From JAJFUV01 sp964561215 (lineage in GTDB: Bacteria; Acidobacteriota; Terriglobia; Bryobacterales; Bryobacteraceae), in NCBI GenBank assembly GCA_964561215.1, contig CAZLOS010000002.1, positions 62,001 to 126,000 on the forward strand: a DNA stretch of 64,000 bases, given 5' to 3'. A program made the position numbers and the translations under genes. Of the stretch, positions 8,234-17,580 are shown one piece after another. Numbering within the stretch: position 1 is the stretch's first letter; the number at the start of each line of letters is the position of its first letter. The notes beneath the pieces are model-generated. The model was not told where the DNA came from and did not search any database. It saw only the letters and a list, made by a program, of their open reading frames with translations.

Positions 8234-8851
8234 CTACGGGTAGAGCAGTTCCCGCAAGGAGCCGCGTCGGATCAGTTCGGTGAAGTCCGGGTCGTTTCGC
8301 GCCAGCGCGCGATTGCGAGGCTGGAGGTCGATGGCGCGCTTCATGTGCCGGTGTGCACCCTCGAAATCCCCTTGCAGCCCGTGCGTCAGAGCCAGCGCGT
8401 AATGCAGGTGATCTGCGTTCGGATAAAGCTCCAGCGCTTTGGTAAGATGCTTCTCGGCGTCTGCCAGCCGCCGCATGTTGATCAAGCTCACGGCGTAGTT
8501 GTAATGGTCCTCGGCTGTTTCGAACTGCGGTTGCGCCTGGTTTAGGCGCATTTCGCACATTTTGGCATGAACCCGCGCCGTATGAGCCATCGCCGCGACC
8601 GGCCCCTTGGCCGCCGTCTCGAAGACGTCCCGGGCGTTTGCATAGTCGCGCGCGTGAAACAAGCGCATGGCTCGTTCGAACGCATCGGCCTGTTCCTCGG
8701 CAGCCATAGCCGGCGGCATCTCCCGCGCGCCGGTCTCCGTCTCCGCCCTGGACGCGCGTTCTGAACCTTTACGCGGGGACGCGGTTGACCTTCGTGCCGC
8801 GGCCTTCTTCTGGGCGGGTGACACGGCCTGTCGCTTTGCGTTGTTCTTCAT
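8234..8851 (-). CDS. Tetratricopeptide-repeat protein
   Basis: This 205-residue protein has a basic, low-complexity N-terminus (about 1-50) and then helical repeats. Typical TPR pieces are AMRLFHARDYANARDVFETA, HYNYAVSLINMRRLADAEKH and ALALTHGLQGDFEGAHRHMK. It has no signal peptide, so it is probably cytosolic. TPRs mediate protein-protein contacts; the partner is unknown. An AGAAGGA-like ribosome site precedes the ATG. Neighbouring genes give no functional clue. Confidence 0.8.
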   Translation of the reverse strand: MKNNAKRQAVSPAQKKAAARRSTASPRKGSERASRAETETGAREMPPAMAAEEQADAFERAMRLFHARDYANARDVFETAAKGPVAAMAHTARVHAKMCEMRLNQAQPQFETAEDHYNYAVSLINMRRLADAEKHLTKALELYPNADHLHYALALTHGLQGDFEGAHRHMKRAIDLQPRNRALARNDPDFTELIRRGSLRELLYP

Positions 8852-8909
8852 GGGGCAGTAGTCCTTCTAACAAATTGCCGGAGTGCTTGCAAGGCCTGAA
8901 CCATCAAGT

Positions 8910-9059
8910 TCAGTGATCCTCATCATCCTCCGCGGCAGAGGGATCTGCTTCCAGGTCGTCAGCCTCGATGACCTGGTCGCAATCCAGGCAACGCTCATAG
9001 TCGACGCCGTCGCGCCGTGCAATCATCTCCCTTCGTCTGTGGTCGCAAGAAGTTGGCAT
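8910..9059 (-). CDS. Small zinc-ribbon-like protein, 49 residues
   Basis: The frame starts at the ATG at 9059-9057 and ends with TGA at 8912-8910. It encodes MPTSCDHRRREM, then RDGVDYERCLDCDQV and a strongly acidic tail ending AEDDEDH. The Cys/His arrangement (C5, H7, C24, C27) looks like a small metal-binding ribbon. A near-consensus sigma-70 promoter sits 19-46 bp upstream of the start, strong evidence that it is a real gene. It is shorter than common gene-calling thresholds. Function unknown; an accessory zinc-binding or nucleic-acid-contact protein would be a guess. Confidence 0.7.
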   Translation of the reverse strand: MPTSCDHRRREMIARRDGVDYERCLDCDQVIEADDLEADPSAAEDDEDH

Positions 9060-9077
9060 ATAGCGAAGATCACCCCT

Positions 9078-9105
9078 ATTGTATGCAAGCTCTTGTGCCT
9101 GTCAA
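9078..9105 (-). promoter_or_regulatory. Near-consensus sigma-70 promoter of the 49-residue gene
   Basis: On the minus strand the -35 box TTGACA (9105-9100, 6/6) is followed by a 16-bp spacer and the -10 box TACAAT (9083-9078, 5/6). Expected initiation is near 9071, giving a leader of about a dozen bases before the ATG at 9059. It lies just beyond the sulfatase stop codon, so the small gene has its own strong promoter. Confidence 0.75.
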
Positions 9106-9123
9106 GGGCTGCTTGGCATTTTG

Positions 9124-10479
9124 TCAGTGTGCCGCCTCCGCCCACAAAACCGGGGCCTTCCATCCGGGTGGAGGCGAAGTCGTCAGATGCACGCCGTCTT
9201 TGGGATACAGCGCGCACCACGGGGGGATGCGCCGCGCGAGGTCTTTCACCAGCGCGGGGTTGCGCCCGGCGATGCCGGTAGTCTCGCTCGGATCTTCCTC
9301 CAGGTTGTAAAGCGTATCCTTGACTTCGCCGCCGCTCGCCTCACGAATCAGCTTCCAGTTGTTCCGCCTGACGGCGTACTGTGTACGCCCGCCGCGCTCG
9401 ATGGCGAAGAAGATGTCCTCGCGAGGCGCGGCCTTGCCCGAAGCGAGGTGCTTCCATAGATTGCGGCCGTCGAAGGGCAGACGATTCAGGGGCGCGACGC
9501 CCGCTGCCGCCGCCAGCGTCGGAAACACGTCCATCGCGGTCATCAGTTGCCGGCTGCGCGTGCCCGAACGGATGTGGCCGGGCCAGCGCAGGATGGCCGG
9601 CACGCGCAAACCGCCTTCGTAGACGGAGCCTTTCGCGCCGCGCAGCGGAGTATTGCGTGCGCCCTGCTCGATGGGCCCGCCGTTGTCGCTGAAAAATAGC
9701 ACGACGGTGTTATCCGCGGCGCCTTCTTCATCCAGCTTCCTGAGTATGCGTCCCGCCGCCGAATCCATCGCGTCCACCATGGCGGCGAAAACACGGCGCT
9801 TCTTGTCCGCGATGCGCGCATGTTTTTCTATGAGCGCTTCTGGAGCCTCGAGCGGAGCATGCGGCGCATTGAAAGGCACATAGAGGAGAAACGGTTTGCT
9901 TTTATCCCGCCCGCCGAGCCATTGCACGGCCTCGTTGGCAATGAGATCGGTCGAATAGCCCTCCTCACGCACGCTGGTTCCGTTACGGTGCCAGTCGAGC
10001 CCGCCTTCGCGCATGTGTGTGTAGTAGTCGATTGCCCCGTTCACGTGGCCGTAAGCGTGATCGAATCCGCGATTGTGCGGCAGATACGCCTTCCGCGAAT
10101 GTCCCAGGTGCCACTTGCCCGTGATGGCCGTCTGATAACCGGCCGCTTTGAACGACTGCGGCAACAGATGCTCATTGAGCGGCAACCCATAGCTCGACCA
10201 TGGCCGGATCACCGTGTAGCCGATGCCCAGCCGCATGGGGGAGCGGCCCGTGAGCAGCGCCGAACGCGTCGGCGAGCACACCGGAAACGAACAGAATTGC
10301 TCGAAGCGCATCCCCTGCGCCGCCAGCCGGTCCAGGTTCGGGGTTTCGATCTCCCCGCCGTAACAGCCCAAGTCGGCCGAGCCCAGGTCGTCCGCCAGCA
10401 GGATCAGAACATTCGGACGCCTGGATGCCGCCTGCGCCGCCAGCGCGAGCGGCGTCTGTAAGAACGTACGCCTGTCCAT
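9124..10479 (-). CDS. Secreted sulfatase (arylsulfatase family, S1)
   Basis: This 451-residue sulfatase is full length. A Tat-like N-terminus (MDRRTFLQTPLALAAQAA) precedes the metal-binding ADD (D30, D31) and the formylglycine motif CSPTR (C68-R72), whose cysteine is oxidised by an anaerobic or FGE-type maturase. It ends with the usual family tail. Sulfatases remove sulfate esters from sulfated glycans or aryl substrates in the periplasm. Its start abuts the stop of a GH127 glycosidase, so the pair probably act on one sulfated, arabinose-containing glycan. The substrate is inferred only from that neighbour. Confidence 0.9.
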   Translation of the reverse strand: MDRRTFLQTPLALAAQAASRRPNVLILLADDLGSADLGCYGGEIETPNLDRLAAQGMRFEQFCSFPVCSPTRSALLTGRSPMRLGIGYTVIRPWSSYGLPLNEHLLPQSFKAAGYQTAITGKWHLGHSRKAYLPHNRGFDHAYGHVNGAIDYYTHMREGGLDWHRNGTSVREEGYSTDLIANEAVQWLGGRDKSKPFLLYVPFNAPHAPLEAPEALIEKHARIADKKRRVFAAMVDAMDSAAGRILRKLDEEGAADNTVVLFFSDNGGPIEQGARNTPLRGAKGSVYEGGLRVPAILRWPGHIRSGTRSRQLMTAMDVFPTLAAAAGVAPLNRLPFDGRNLWKHLASGKAAPREDIFFAIERGGRTQYAVRRNNWKLIREASGGEVKDTLYNLEEDPSETTGIAGRNPALVKDLARRIPPWCALYPKDGVHLTTSPPPGWKAPVLWAEAAH

Positions 10480-10480
10480 T

Positions 10481-12283
10481 TCACCCCTCCACTATCTCGT
10501 CTATCCGCGCCTTCGATGTCCCGGGCGCCAGGAAATAGGTCGCTTCGCCTTCCGGGTCGGGGAACTCCGTCAGCGTGAGGGTAACATCGCGGCCCCGCCG
10601 GTTAGAATCGATTGCCGTCGCCCGCACCTGACAGGCAATGCCATCGGGGCGCAGGCTCGCGTCCGGTTTCACCGGCAGGAAGGAGAGCGGCGAGAGCACC
10701 AGCTTCTTCAGGTCCGAGCCCGCGATGTCCGGGTTGCGTTTCGGGTTCAAAGTGAAGACCTGCGGTCCACGCATCACCGCCACGCGGCCGCGCTGCGTGC
10801 GAGTGCCTTCCACCAACCGCCAGCTCATGCCCATGTCGATCTCCACGCGGTCGCCCGCCCGCCAGCGCCGCTTGATTTCGAGCCAGCCGTCCTTGGGCGC
10901 CGGCTGCGGCTCGTTGTTGACGCTGGCGCGGTAGTTCTCCGACCAGCGAGGCACACGCAGCCGCAGCGGGAACGCCGCCGGGCGCTTGGGATCGACCCGC
11001 AGAACAACCGCGCCCGAGTTCGGATAGTCCGACTCCTGGCGCAGCTCGCATTCGACGTCATCTGCGAGCGTGGTCTTCACCGTCGATGCGCCGTACAGAT
11101 TCAATGCCAGCCCGTTGCCCCAGCGGTAAGCCACGAACTGCGGCAACTCCGCGATGATGCGGCGGAAGTTGCATGGGCAGCAGTAAGTGTCGCGCGGCCA
11201 ATACACCCGCGGGCCGTCGAACGGCGTCCAGTAGCGCAGCCTCCGCCCGTCGGGCGATTGTGCGCCGAACAGCGCGTTGTAAATGGCGCGTTCCATCATA
11301 TCGCCGTAAATGCTGGCGCCCTCCATCCGCAGCAGCGCATCGAACAGGCGGATAAAATACGCCGTCGCGCAGGTCTCGGTGAGTTCGCCGTCGCCGGACT
11401 GGTCGCTATGCCAGCATTCCGACTTGCTGGCCGAGCCCGTGATCAGCCACCCGCCGCGCCGCCGCAGATAATCGATCTCGCGGCGCGATTGGCTGAGAAG
11501 GCTTTCGTCACCCGTGAGATGGCAGAGTTCCACCTGAGCCAGTGTGCGCGTCGTGTAAGCGTAGGCGTGGCCGTAATAAGGCGGCCGGCGCCCTTCCACG
11601 ATTTCCAGCTTCCAATCCGGCACGTTCAGGTCTTTTACCACGAAGTCCAGGTAGCGCCGGTCTCCGGTCGCGGCGTGCAGCGCGAGCATGGCGCGGTCCA
11701 ATCCGGTCATCAACATGGGCGGGTGGATCTCGGGTTCCTGCAGGATGCCCGGCAGCTTGCCCGCGAGTTTCGCAATCAGGTGATCGCCCACGCGCCGGGC
11801 GGCGTCGAGCGACGTGCGCTTCCCGAACAGCCTGTAGTCCGCGACCAGCCCGTACTGGATGTAGCCCATCTCGTGGATGTCCCAGGCCTTCACGATGCGC
11901 GAGGCGGGCCGGTACCACCCGATATAGCCATCGGCGAGTTGGTTGGCGATCAACCCTTCGGCCACGCGGTCCTTTAGAGTGATGAGCGCCGGATCCTTGG
12001 TGTATGCGGCCATGCGCACGGCCGAATCGAGCAGCTTGCCCGCGCCCACATAGTCGCCTTTACCCTGTTTCTGGCGGAAGGGCTCGAGGAAGTCCTTATC
12101 GATGTCGAGCTTGAGCAGATTGCCGCGGGCTGTGAGTTCGATGCGCTGCCCGATGAGTCCCGCGGGACGGGCTTCCCCAAGCGCCAGAGGTGTGAAAACG
12201 TCACGGGGCTTCGCGGTTGCTTCGGAAGCGGATGTCGTGAAGGCCGCCGCCGCAGCCGTGGAAAGGAATTCGCGCCGGTTCAT
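10481..12283 (-). CDS. GH127 family glycosidase (beta-L-arabinofuranosidase-like), Tat-exported
   Basis: GH127 enzymes (formerly DUF1680) cleave terminal beta-L-arabinofuranosyl units using a zinc-bound cysteine nucleophile. Here the required pieces are visible: ETC matches Glu338/Cys340 of HypBA1, and YCCPCNFRR carries the Cys417/Cys418 pair. I chose the ATG of MNRREFLSTAAAAAFTTSAS, a twin-arginine signal, rather than the ATG five codons upstream. Length is about 600 residues, normal for the family. It forms a two-gene unit with the sulfatase immediately downstream. Confidence 0.87.
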   Translation of the reverse strand: MNRREFLSTAAAAAFTTSASEATAKPRDVFTPLALGEARPAGLIGQRIELTARGNLLKLDIDKDFLEPFRQKQGKGDYVGAGKLLDSAVRMAAYTKDPALITLKDRVAEGLIANQLADGYIGWYRPASRIVKAWDIHEMGYIQYGLVADYRLFGKRTSLDAARRVGDHLIAKLAGKLPGILQEPEIHPPMLMTGLDRAMLALHAATGDRRYLDFVVKDLNVPDWKLEIVEGRRPPYYGHAYAYTTRTLAQVELCHLTGDESLLSQSRREIDYLRRRGGWLITGSASKSECWHSDQSGDGELTETCATAYFIRLFDALLRMEGASIYGDMMERAIYNALFGAQSPDGRRLRYWTPFDGPRVYWPRDTYCCPCNFRRIIAELPQFVAYRWGNGLALNLYGASTVKTTLADDVECELRQESDYPNSGAVVLRVDPKRPAAFPLRLRVPRWSENYRASVNNEPQPAPKDGWLEIKRRWRAGDRVEIDMGMSWRLVEGTRTQRGRVAVMRGPQVFTLNPKRNPDIAGSDLKKLVLSPLSFLPVKPDASLRPDGIACQVRATAIDSNRRGRDVTLTLTEFPDPEGEATYFLAPGTSKARIDEIVEG

Positions 12284-12333
12284 GTACGGTCTCCACATGC
12301 AGTGTACCGGAACCGCGCGCAGTGCGCGAAACG

Positions 12334-12606
12334 TCAGTTGGCGGGGCGCGCGCCGGAGTCTTCTGAGGGCGAATCTTCAGCCAGGCCGCCCATCTCCTCC
12401 AGCATTTCGAGTGTGCGTTGGGCCTCCTCTTCGTCCACGCGGCTGATGGCGAAGCCTACGTGTACGACGACGTAGTCGCCCACTTGCGCCTCCGGAACCA
12501 GGTCCAGATAGGCCTCTCGCGTGATGCCGCCGAACTGCACTTTTCCGACGCGGCTCTCACCGATCTGTTCCGTCGAGAGGATCTTCCCCGGCACTGCCAG
12601 GCACAT
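12334..12606 (-). CDS. hypC: HypC/HybG/HupF family hydrogenase maturation chaperone
   Basis: The 90-residue protein starts MCLAVPGKIL, the defining HypC motif with the essential Cys2. VGDYVVVHVGFAISRVDEEEA is the conserved C-terminal half. HypC carries the Fe(CN)2CO unit during [NiFe]-hydrogenase maturation, together with HypD and HypE. No other hyp or hydrogenase structural gene is in the window, so it is isolated here; partners may be elsewhere in the genome. The acidic tail after residue 70 (EDSPSEDSGARPAN) is a small extension. Confidence 0.9.
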   Translation of the reverse strand: MCLAVPGKILSTEQIGESRVGKVQFGGITREAYLDLVPEAQVGDYVVVHVGFAISRVDEEEAQRTLEMLEEMGGLAEDSPSEDSGARPAN

Positions 12607-12664
12607 AGGCTAGCGTCCCTTCCCTTCCATTATCGCCAAAGCGGAGAGTCCCGCGCGACGGCCT

Positions 12665-14704
12665 TCACCGGCGGGTGATCGTCAGTGAACGCCAGCTCAT
12701 GTTGCCGGCGGCGTCGAATGCCTGGATCTTCACGACATTCGTCCCTACGTACAGCGGCACGTTGTCGATGATCCAAACGCTGGTACCCGCGGCCGTGCCG
12801 GATTTGCGGGTCGAAGTCAGCCATCGTACCGAATCGACGCCGACGTTGTCGGTGGCGGTGCCCTGGATCGTGATGGTGCTGGCCGTGGTCGCCACGCTGG
12901 TCGAGCCCGGAGAGATGATCCTGAGCGTCGGGGCCACTGTGTCTTGCACCGCGCCCGCGTAATTGACTACCAGTTGCCGGGATGCGGACTGTCCTCCCGG
13001 CTCGTACGCCGTAACGGTGAGCGTGTTCGACCCGGCCTCAAGCGCGATGGGTGTCGTGGACCAGCTCGTCGTGCCGATGGCCACCCCATTGCCTCCGCGA
13101 GAATTGTTCCAGGCCACGCGCGCGATGCCGGAGGCGTGCGCGGCCGTCCCGGATAGGACCACCGAAGACGATGCCGACGTGTAGGCTCCCGCTGGTGTGG
13201 GCGACGTGATCGCAAGGCTGGGCGCGACAACTTCCGCTTCCCGGATCACGAATACGGATACCGACACGGGGCTGGAAGTGCCGTCGGCGGCAGTCACCGT
13301 GATCACATTGTTGCCCACGTTCAGCGCCGCCGCCGGGATCACCCACTGGCGGGACCCCTGCGCCGGGCCCGAGTAGCCCCGGTCGCTAACCCAGGTAACC
13401 GCCGGATCCGCCGCGCCGCCGGTCGCGCTGCCACTCAAGAAGAGGCTGGAAGCAGTGGTCGTGACCGGCGAGCCGGCTGGACTCTGGATGGTCAACTTGA
13501 GAGGCGCCGGCTGCCCGGGGCTGTCTCCGCCGCTCGATTCCGCCTGCTCGGCGTAAAGGGCCCGGATCGCCGCGATATCCTCGTCGCTCAGTTGGGTCGC
13601 CCGCCGGTAGTACGGATACATCACCGAACCGGGCCTATCGGAATGCCCCAGGCCAAGCGCGTGACCCAACTCGTGCAGCACCACACTGTACAGGTCCGTG
13701 TCGGCGCCCACGCGCCAGGCTTCGTCCGCGTCCAGGTGCATGTCGCCGGCGAGCGGTTCCGAGTTTGGAGGCGCGGGATAGAAAGTGTGGGCGATCACCC
13801 CGCCGGCCCCATCGAACGGGTAGCCGTCGCCGTGAGATCCCGCGGCGAACAGGATGTCGATGGTTCGCGCCAGCCCCGCGCCGCTCGCCGGCGTGAAGGT
13901 CAACCGAGCATAGCGGGCCCACTCGGCCAGGGCCCGTGCCACTTCCGAGCGGGTCGCCTCCGGATCCAATTTGCCGCTAAAACTACGAAAGTAGTAGCCA
14001 AGTTCCGCGGCATTCTGACCCGGTCCGTCCCAACCCTCGCCCACCTTGGCGATGTACTGGCCGATGAGTCCGTCGTCAGTCTGCGCGCCAGCGCAGGCGA
14101 TTACACGTCGCCCTTCTATCAGATCTTGCGACGCCGGAAAGACGTAGTCCACCTCGTCCCATTCCACAAGCCGCAGGATCTGGTCTATCGATCCCTTCAC
14201 AAGCCGTTGATTCGGAAGCAGGTCCGGGTGTTTGTGTAACTCCAGCCCGCGCTCCGCGACCAATTCGTCGGCCTCGCGCGCATCCACGTCGGCGTGAAAC
14301 TCCACCACGTAATGGCCGGGCCCCGCTGCGAGCGGCGCTGCCGCTGGAATGTCCGGGCTGACCTTGCTCTCCGCCGGCAGCGCGCCCGCCCAGCGTAGAT
14401 CCAGGTTTTCGGTCCCCACTTCGTCGGGAACGGAAACCATGAGGGCCGATTCCGGTACGGCGCCCAGTATCTTGATTCCGCGCCGTATAAGCTCTTCCTT
14501 GTCAATCGATCGGGGAGCCTCGCGGAACTGGAGGATTATGTGGCGGCGGGCCCCCGTGCGACGTCTCGGGACGACCCGCGTCACAGCCAAGGCATCGCCG
14601 GAAGCCGGTTCTTTCCTAACTTTCAGGTGCAGCGGTGCTTCCGCGGCCGCCATGTTCGCCGCCAGTAAGCCAATGCAGGACAACAGGGGATATCGCCAGC
14701 CCAT
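12665..14704 (-). CDS. Secreted matrixin-type metalloprotease with three Ig-like repeats
   Basis: The active site HELGHALGLGHS followed by PGSVMYPYY is the extended zinc motif with Met-turn of M10A (matrixin) proteases, at about residues 344-366. After it come three Ig-like repeats of about 90 residues, each beginning with an L-x-I-x-S-P-like strand. I chose the ATG at 14704 because it begins a signal peptide (MGWRYPLLSCIGLLAANMAAAEA); the frame is open 26 codons further upstream. The first 250 residues may act as a propeptide. It is probably an extracellular or surface protease, divergent from the NHL gene. Confidence 0.85.
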   Translation of the reverse strand: MGWRYPLLSCIGLLAANMAAAEAPLHLKVRKEPASGDALAVTRVVPRRRTGARRHIILQFREAPRSIDKEELIRRGIKILGAVPESALMVSVPDEVGTENLDLRWAGALPAESKVSPDIPAAAPLAAGPGHYVVEFHADVDAREADELVAERGLELHKHPDLLPNQRLVKGSIDQILRLVEWDEVDYVFPASQDLIEGRRVIACAGAQTDDGLIGQYIAKVGEGWDGPGQNAAELGYYFRSFSGKLDPEATRSEVARALAEWARYARLTFTPASGAGLARTIDILFAAGSHGDGYPFDGAGGVIAHTFYPAPPNSEPLAGDMHLDADEAWRVGADTDLYSVVLHELGHALGLGHSDRPGSVMYPYYRRATQLSDEDIAAIRALYAEQAESSGGDSPGQPAPLKLTIQSPAGSPVTTTASSLFLSGSATGGAADPAVTWVSDRGYSGPAQGSRQWVIPAAALNVGNNVITVTAADGTSSPVSVSVFVIREAEVVAPSLAITSPTPAGAYTSASSSVVLSGTAAHASGIARVAWNNSRGGNGVAIGTTSWSTTPIALEAGSNTLTVTAYEPGGQSASRQLVVNYAGAVQDTVAPTLRIISPGSTSVATTASTITIQGTATDNVGVDSVRWLTSTRKSGTAAGTSVWIIDNVPLYVGTNVVKIQAFDAAGNMSWRSLTITRR

Positions 14705-14793
14705 GCTCTCGTTATCGTTTGCGAAAACCGTTTCTTTACCGAAACCTGCCGTGCAGTGAGAGATTCGGATTCGTGCGGACACTCTTTCATGTG

Positions 14794-17574
14794 ATGCGTG
14801 TACTCCTGGTGCGTATAGCCCTCATCCAAATCCTCATTGTCCACTTTGCCTGTACTGCCGCCAGCGTAACCTACAGTATCGACACGGTTGCCGGGACGGA
14901 TTTCGTGGGCGACGGAGGACCGGCCACCGCCGCCCAATTGGGGAGTGTGGAGAGCGTCGCCGTCGATTCCTCGGGGAATGTCTACGTGGCGGACGCGGCT
15001 GACCACCGCGTCCGCAAGATCTCGCCTGCCGGGCTCATCACAACTCTGGCCGGCAACGGCCACCCGGGTTTCGCCGGCGATGGCGGTCCAGCCTCCGCCG
15101 CACTGCTGGCCAAGCCCTATGGCGTGGCCGTGGACCGCCAGGGCAATATCTACGTCGCGGAGTTGGGCTACGACAGCCTCGGATTGAATAGCCGCGTTCG
15201 CAGGATTTCCACCGATGGCGTCATCCGCACCATCGCCGGCGGCGGCGCACTGGTGGCCGACGTCACCGGCGACGCCACGGCGGCCAAACTCGCCGGCGCC
15301 CGGAACATCACCGTGGACGCGAACGGCAACGTCTATGTGTCCGAATTCAACGGCCATCGGGTGTACAAGATCACTGTGGACGGCGTCATAAGCGTTGCGG
15401 CGGGCACGGGCGTCGCGGGCGATTCGCAGGAGGTCGTCTCCGCCACGCTGGGCCAGCTACGGTACCCGAAGGGTCTGGCTGTGGATTCGAGCGGCGCGCT
15501 CTACATCGCCGATAGCGGCAATCACGCCGTCCGAAAAGTCTACCGGGGCACTATGTCGACGCTGGTCCGAGGTGCCGGGGAAGGCGCCGCCGCCACCGTG
15601 TTGAACAATCCCACGGGCGTCGCCATCGACGCCGCCGGGAACCTCTACATTGTCGACAGTGGCAACTCGCGCATCCGGCGCCTGAAGCCCGGTGCGGTAT
15701 CTCCGACTACTGTAGTAGATAAGGACAGTCCCCTGGCGGCAGGTAGTGTGGCTGTGCCGAGTTGGCGTGACGTAGCCGTGGCCCCCGACGGCGCCCTCTG
15801 GGTGGCCGGCGGCCAGTATGTCGCCAGGTGCGTCGTGAATTCCTATATCCAGACCATCGCCGGCGACGGTACGTACGAGTTTCGAGCCAACGGCACCACG
15901 GCCACCATGAACCGGCTATACGGGCCTTACGGCGTGGCGGTGGACGCGGCGGGCAGCCTCTACATCGCCGACCAGGGCAATAACCGGGTGCGTAAAGTCT
16001 CTACTTCCGGTTTGATGACGACCCTTGCAGGGCCCGGCGACGGCCGTACGGCGGGCGATGGCGGCTGGGCCACCGCCGCCTCGCTGTTCGCGCCGGCGGG
16101 TGTGGCGGCCGATGTGTACAGCAACGTCTGGATTGCCGAATACCAGGCTCACCGCCTCCGCCGCGTGGGCCGCGACGGCCTCATCTCGACCGCCGCGGGC
16201 ACCGGCATCGCGGGTTTCCAGGGCGATCAGGGTACCCAGATGAATTCGCCCACCGGCGTGGTCGCCGACGCGTTCGGCAACGTCTATTTTTCGGACACCT
16301 TCAACCACCGGGTACGCAGGCTCGATCCCAACGGGAATCTCTCCACCGTGGCCGGCAAAGGCGTGCGCGGATATGCCGGCGACGGTGGCCCGGCCTCGCA
16401 GGCGCAACTCGACACCCCGCGCTTCCTGGCCCTTGATCCCGCTGGCAACCTGTACATCGCCGACCAGGGCAATCACGCGATCCGCAAGGTGACCAGCGCG
16501 AATCCTCCGCTCATCAGCACCGTCGCCGGAACCGGCGTGGCCGGCTATGCCGGCGACGGTGACGTGGCCCTGCGCGCCCGTCTGAACGCACCCACCGGCG
16601 TGGCCGCCGATGCCGATGGCAACATCTTTATTGCCGACTCATATAACCACCGCATCCGGCAGGTCGCATCCGACGGCATCATCCGGACCATTGCCGGTAC
16701 CGGCGCGGCGGGTTTTTCCGGCAACGGCGGCGCGGCCACCGCGGCCCAACTGCACACTCCCACCGGACTTACCCTGGACGCGGACGGCAACGTCTACTTC
16801 GCCGACAACGAGAACAACCATGTGCGCAGGTTGAAACCCGGATCGGGAGACGGCACCGTTTCGGACCCCGTCGTTGCGGCCAGTGTGGTAAACGGCGCCA
16901 GCATGCAAGCCGGACCACTGGCGCCCGGAGAGATCGTTTCGATCTTCGGCGACGGAATAGGCCCGGCCGCTCCCATATCGGCCGCTCTCGACGCGAGCGG
17001 CCTGCTTCCGAAGTCGCTCGGAGGCGTCGAAGTCCGATTCGACGGTTTGCCGGCGGCCCTGTTCTACGTTTCCAAAACGCAGATCAACGTGCAAGTGCCG
17101 TACCGCGTTGCCGGACAAGCTACTACAACAATAGAGGTCCTTTTGGGGGGGAAGGTGGCGGCCGGAACCACGCTGGCGGTAGCCGGCACTGCGCCGGGCG
17201 TTTTCACCCTTGGCGGCGGAACAGGCCAGGCCCTCGTTGTGAACCAGGACGCGACGCTCAATTCGAGTCTCAACCCGGCCGCCCGTGGCTCCATCGTGGT
17301 GCTTTACGCGACGGGAGAAGGGCAGACCAGCCCGGGTGGCGTCGACGGCAAACCGGCGGATGCGCCGTACCCGGCCCCTCTTGCGTCGGTGGCTTTAAAC
17401 ATCGGCGGATACCCGGCGGAAATCCTTTACGCCGGCGCCGCTCCCGGCTTTGCCGGGCTGATGCAGATCAACGCGCGTGTACCCGCGGGCTACGCGGGCG
17501 CGGGCATTCTTCCCGTGACCCTCTCGGTGGGAGGCATTGCCAGCCAGGGTGGGATCGCTATGGCGGTGAAATAA
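14794..17574 (+). CDS. Secreted NHL-repeat protein with Solibacter-type C-terminal domain
   Basis: About 927 residues. The start chosen is the ATG of MRVLLVRIALIQILIVHFAC, a signal peptide. About twelve repeats of roughly 55 residues follow, each built on 'TiAGtG.aGfaGDGG.At.A.L' and 'vAvDa.GNvYvAD..NHRVRk', giving an NHL beta-propeller or two propellers. The last 240 residues begin VVNGASMQAGPLAPGEIVSI and contain INVQVPY and LYATGEGQTSPGG, which I recognise as the TIGR03437 domain abundant in Solibacter-like Acidobacteriota. Probably extracellular; binding partner unknown. It is divergent from the matrixin gene with an 89-bp gap. Confidence 0.9.
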   Translation: MRVLLVRIALIQILIVHFACTAASVTYSIDTVAGTDFVGDGGPATAAQLGSVESVAVDSSGNVYVADAADHRVRKISPAGLITTLAGNGHPGFAGDGGPASAALLAKPYGVAVDRQGNIYVAELGYDSLGLNSRVRRISTDGVIRTIAGGGALVADVTGDATAAKLAGARNITVDANGNVYVSEFNGHRVYKITVDGVISVAAGTGVAGDSQEVVSATLGQLRYPKGLAVDSSGALYIADSGNHAVRKVYRGTMSTLVRGAGEGAAATVLNNPTGVAIDAAGNLYIVDSGNSRIRRLKPGAVSPTTVVDKDSPLAAGSVAVPSWRDVAVAPDGALWVAGGQYVARCVVNSYIQTIAGDGTYEFRANGTTATMNRLYGPYGVAVDAAGSLYIADQGNNRVRKVSTSGLMTTLAGPGDGRTAGDGGWATAASLFAPAGVAADVYSNVWIAEYQAHRLRRVGRDGLISTAAGTGIAGFQGDQGTQMNSPTGVVADAFGNVYFSDTFNHRVRRLDPNGNLSTVAGKGVRGYAGDGGPASQAQLDTPRFLALDPAGNLYIADQGNHAIRKVTSANPPLISTVAGTGVAGYAGDGDVALRARLNAPTGVAADADGNIFIADSYNHRIRQVASDGIIRTIAGTGAAGFSGNGGAATAAQLHTPTGLTLDADGNVYFADNENNHVRRLKPGSGDGTVSDPVVAASVVNGASMQAGPLAPGEIVSIFGDGIGPAAPISAALDASGLLPKSLGGVEVRFDGLPAALFYVSKTQINVQVPYRVAGQATTTIEVLLGGKVAAGTTLAVAGTAPGVFTLGGGTGQALVVNQDATLNSSLNPAARGSIVVLYATGEGQTSPGGVDGKPADAPYPAPLASVALNIGGYPAEILYAGAAPGFAGLMQINARVPAGYAGAGILPVTLSVGGIASQGGIAMAVK

Positions 17575-17580
17575 AGGTTT

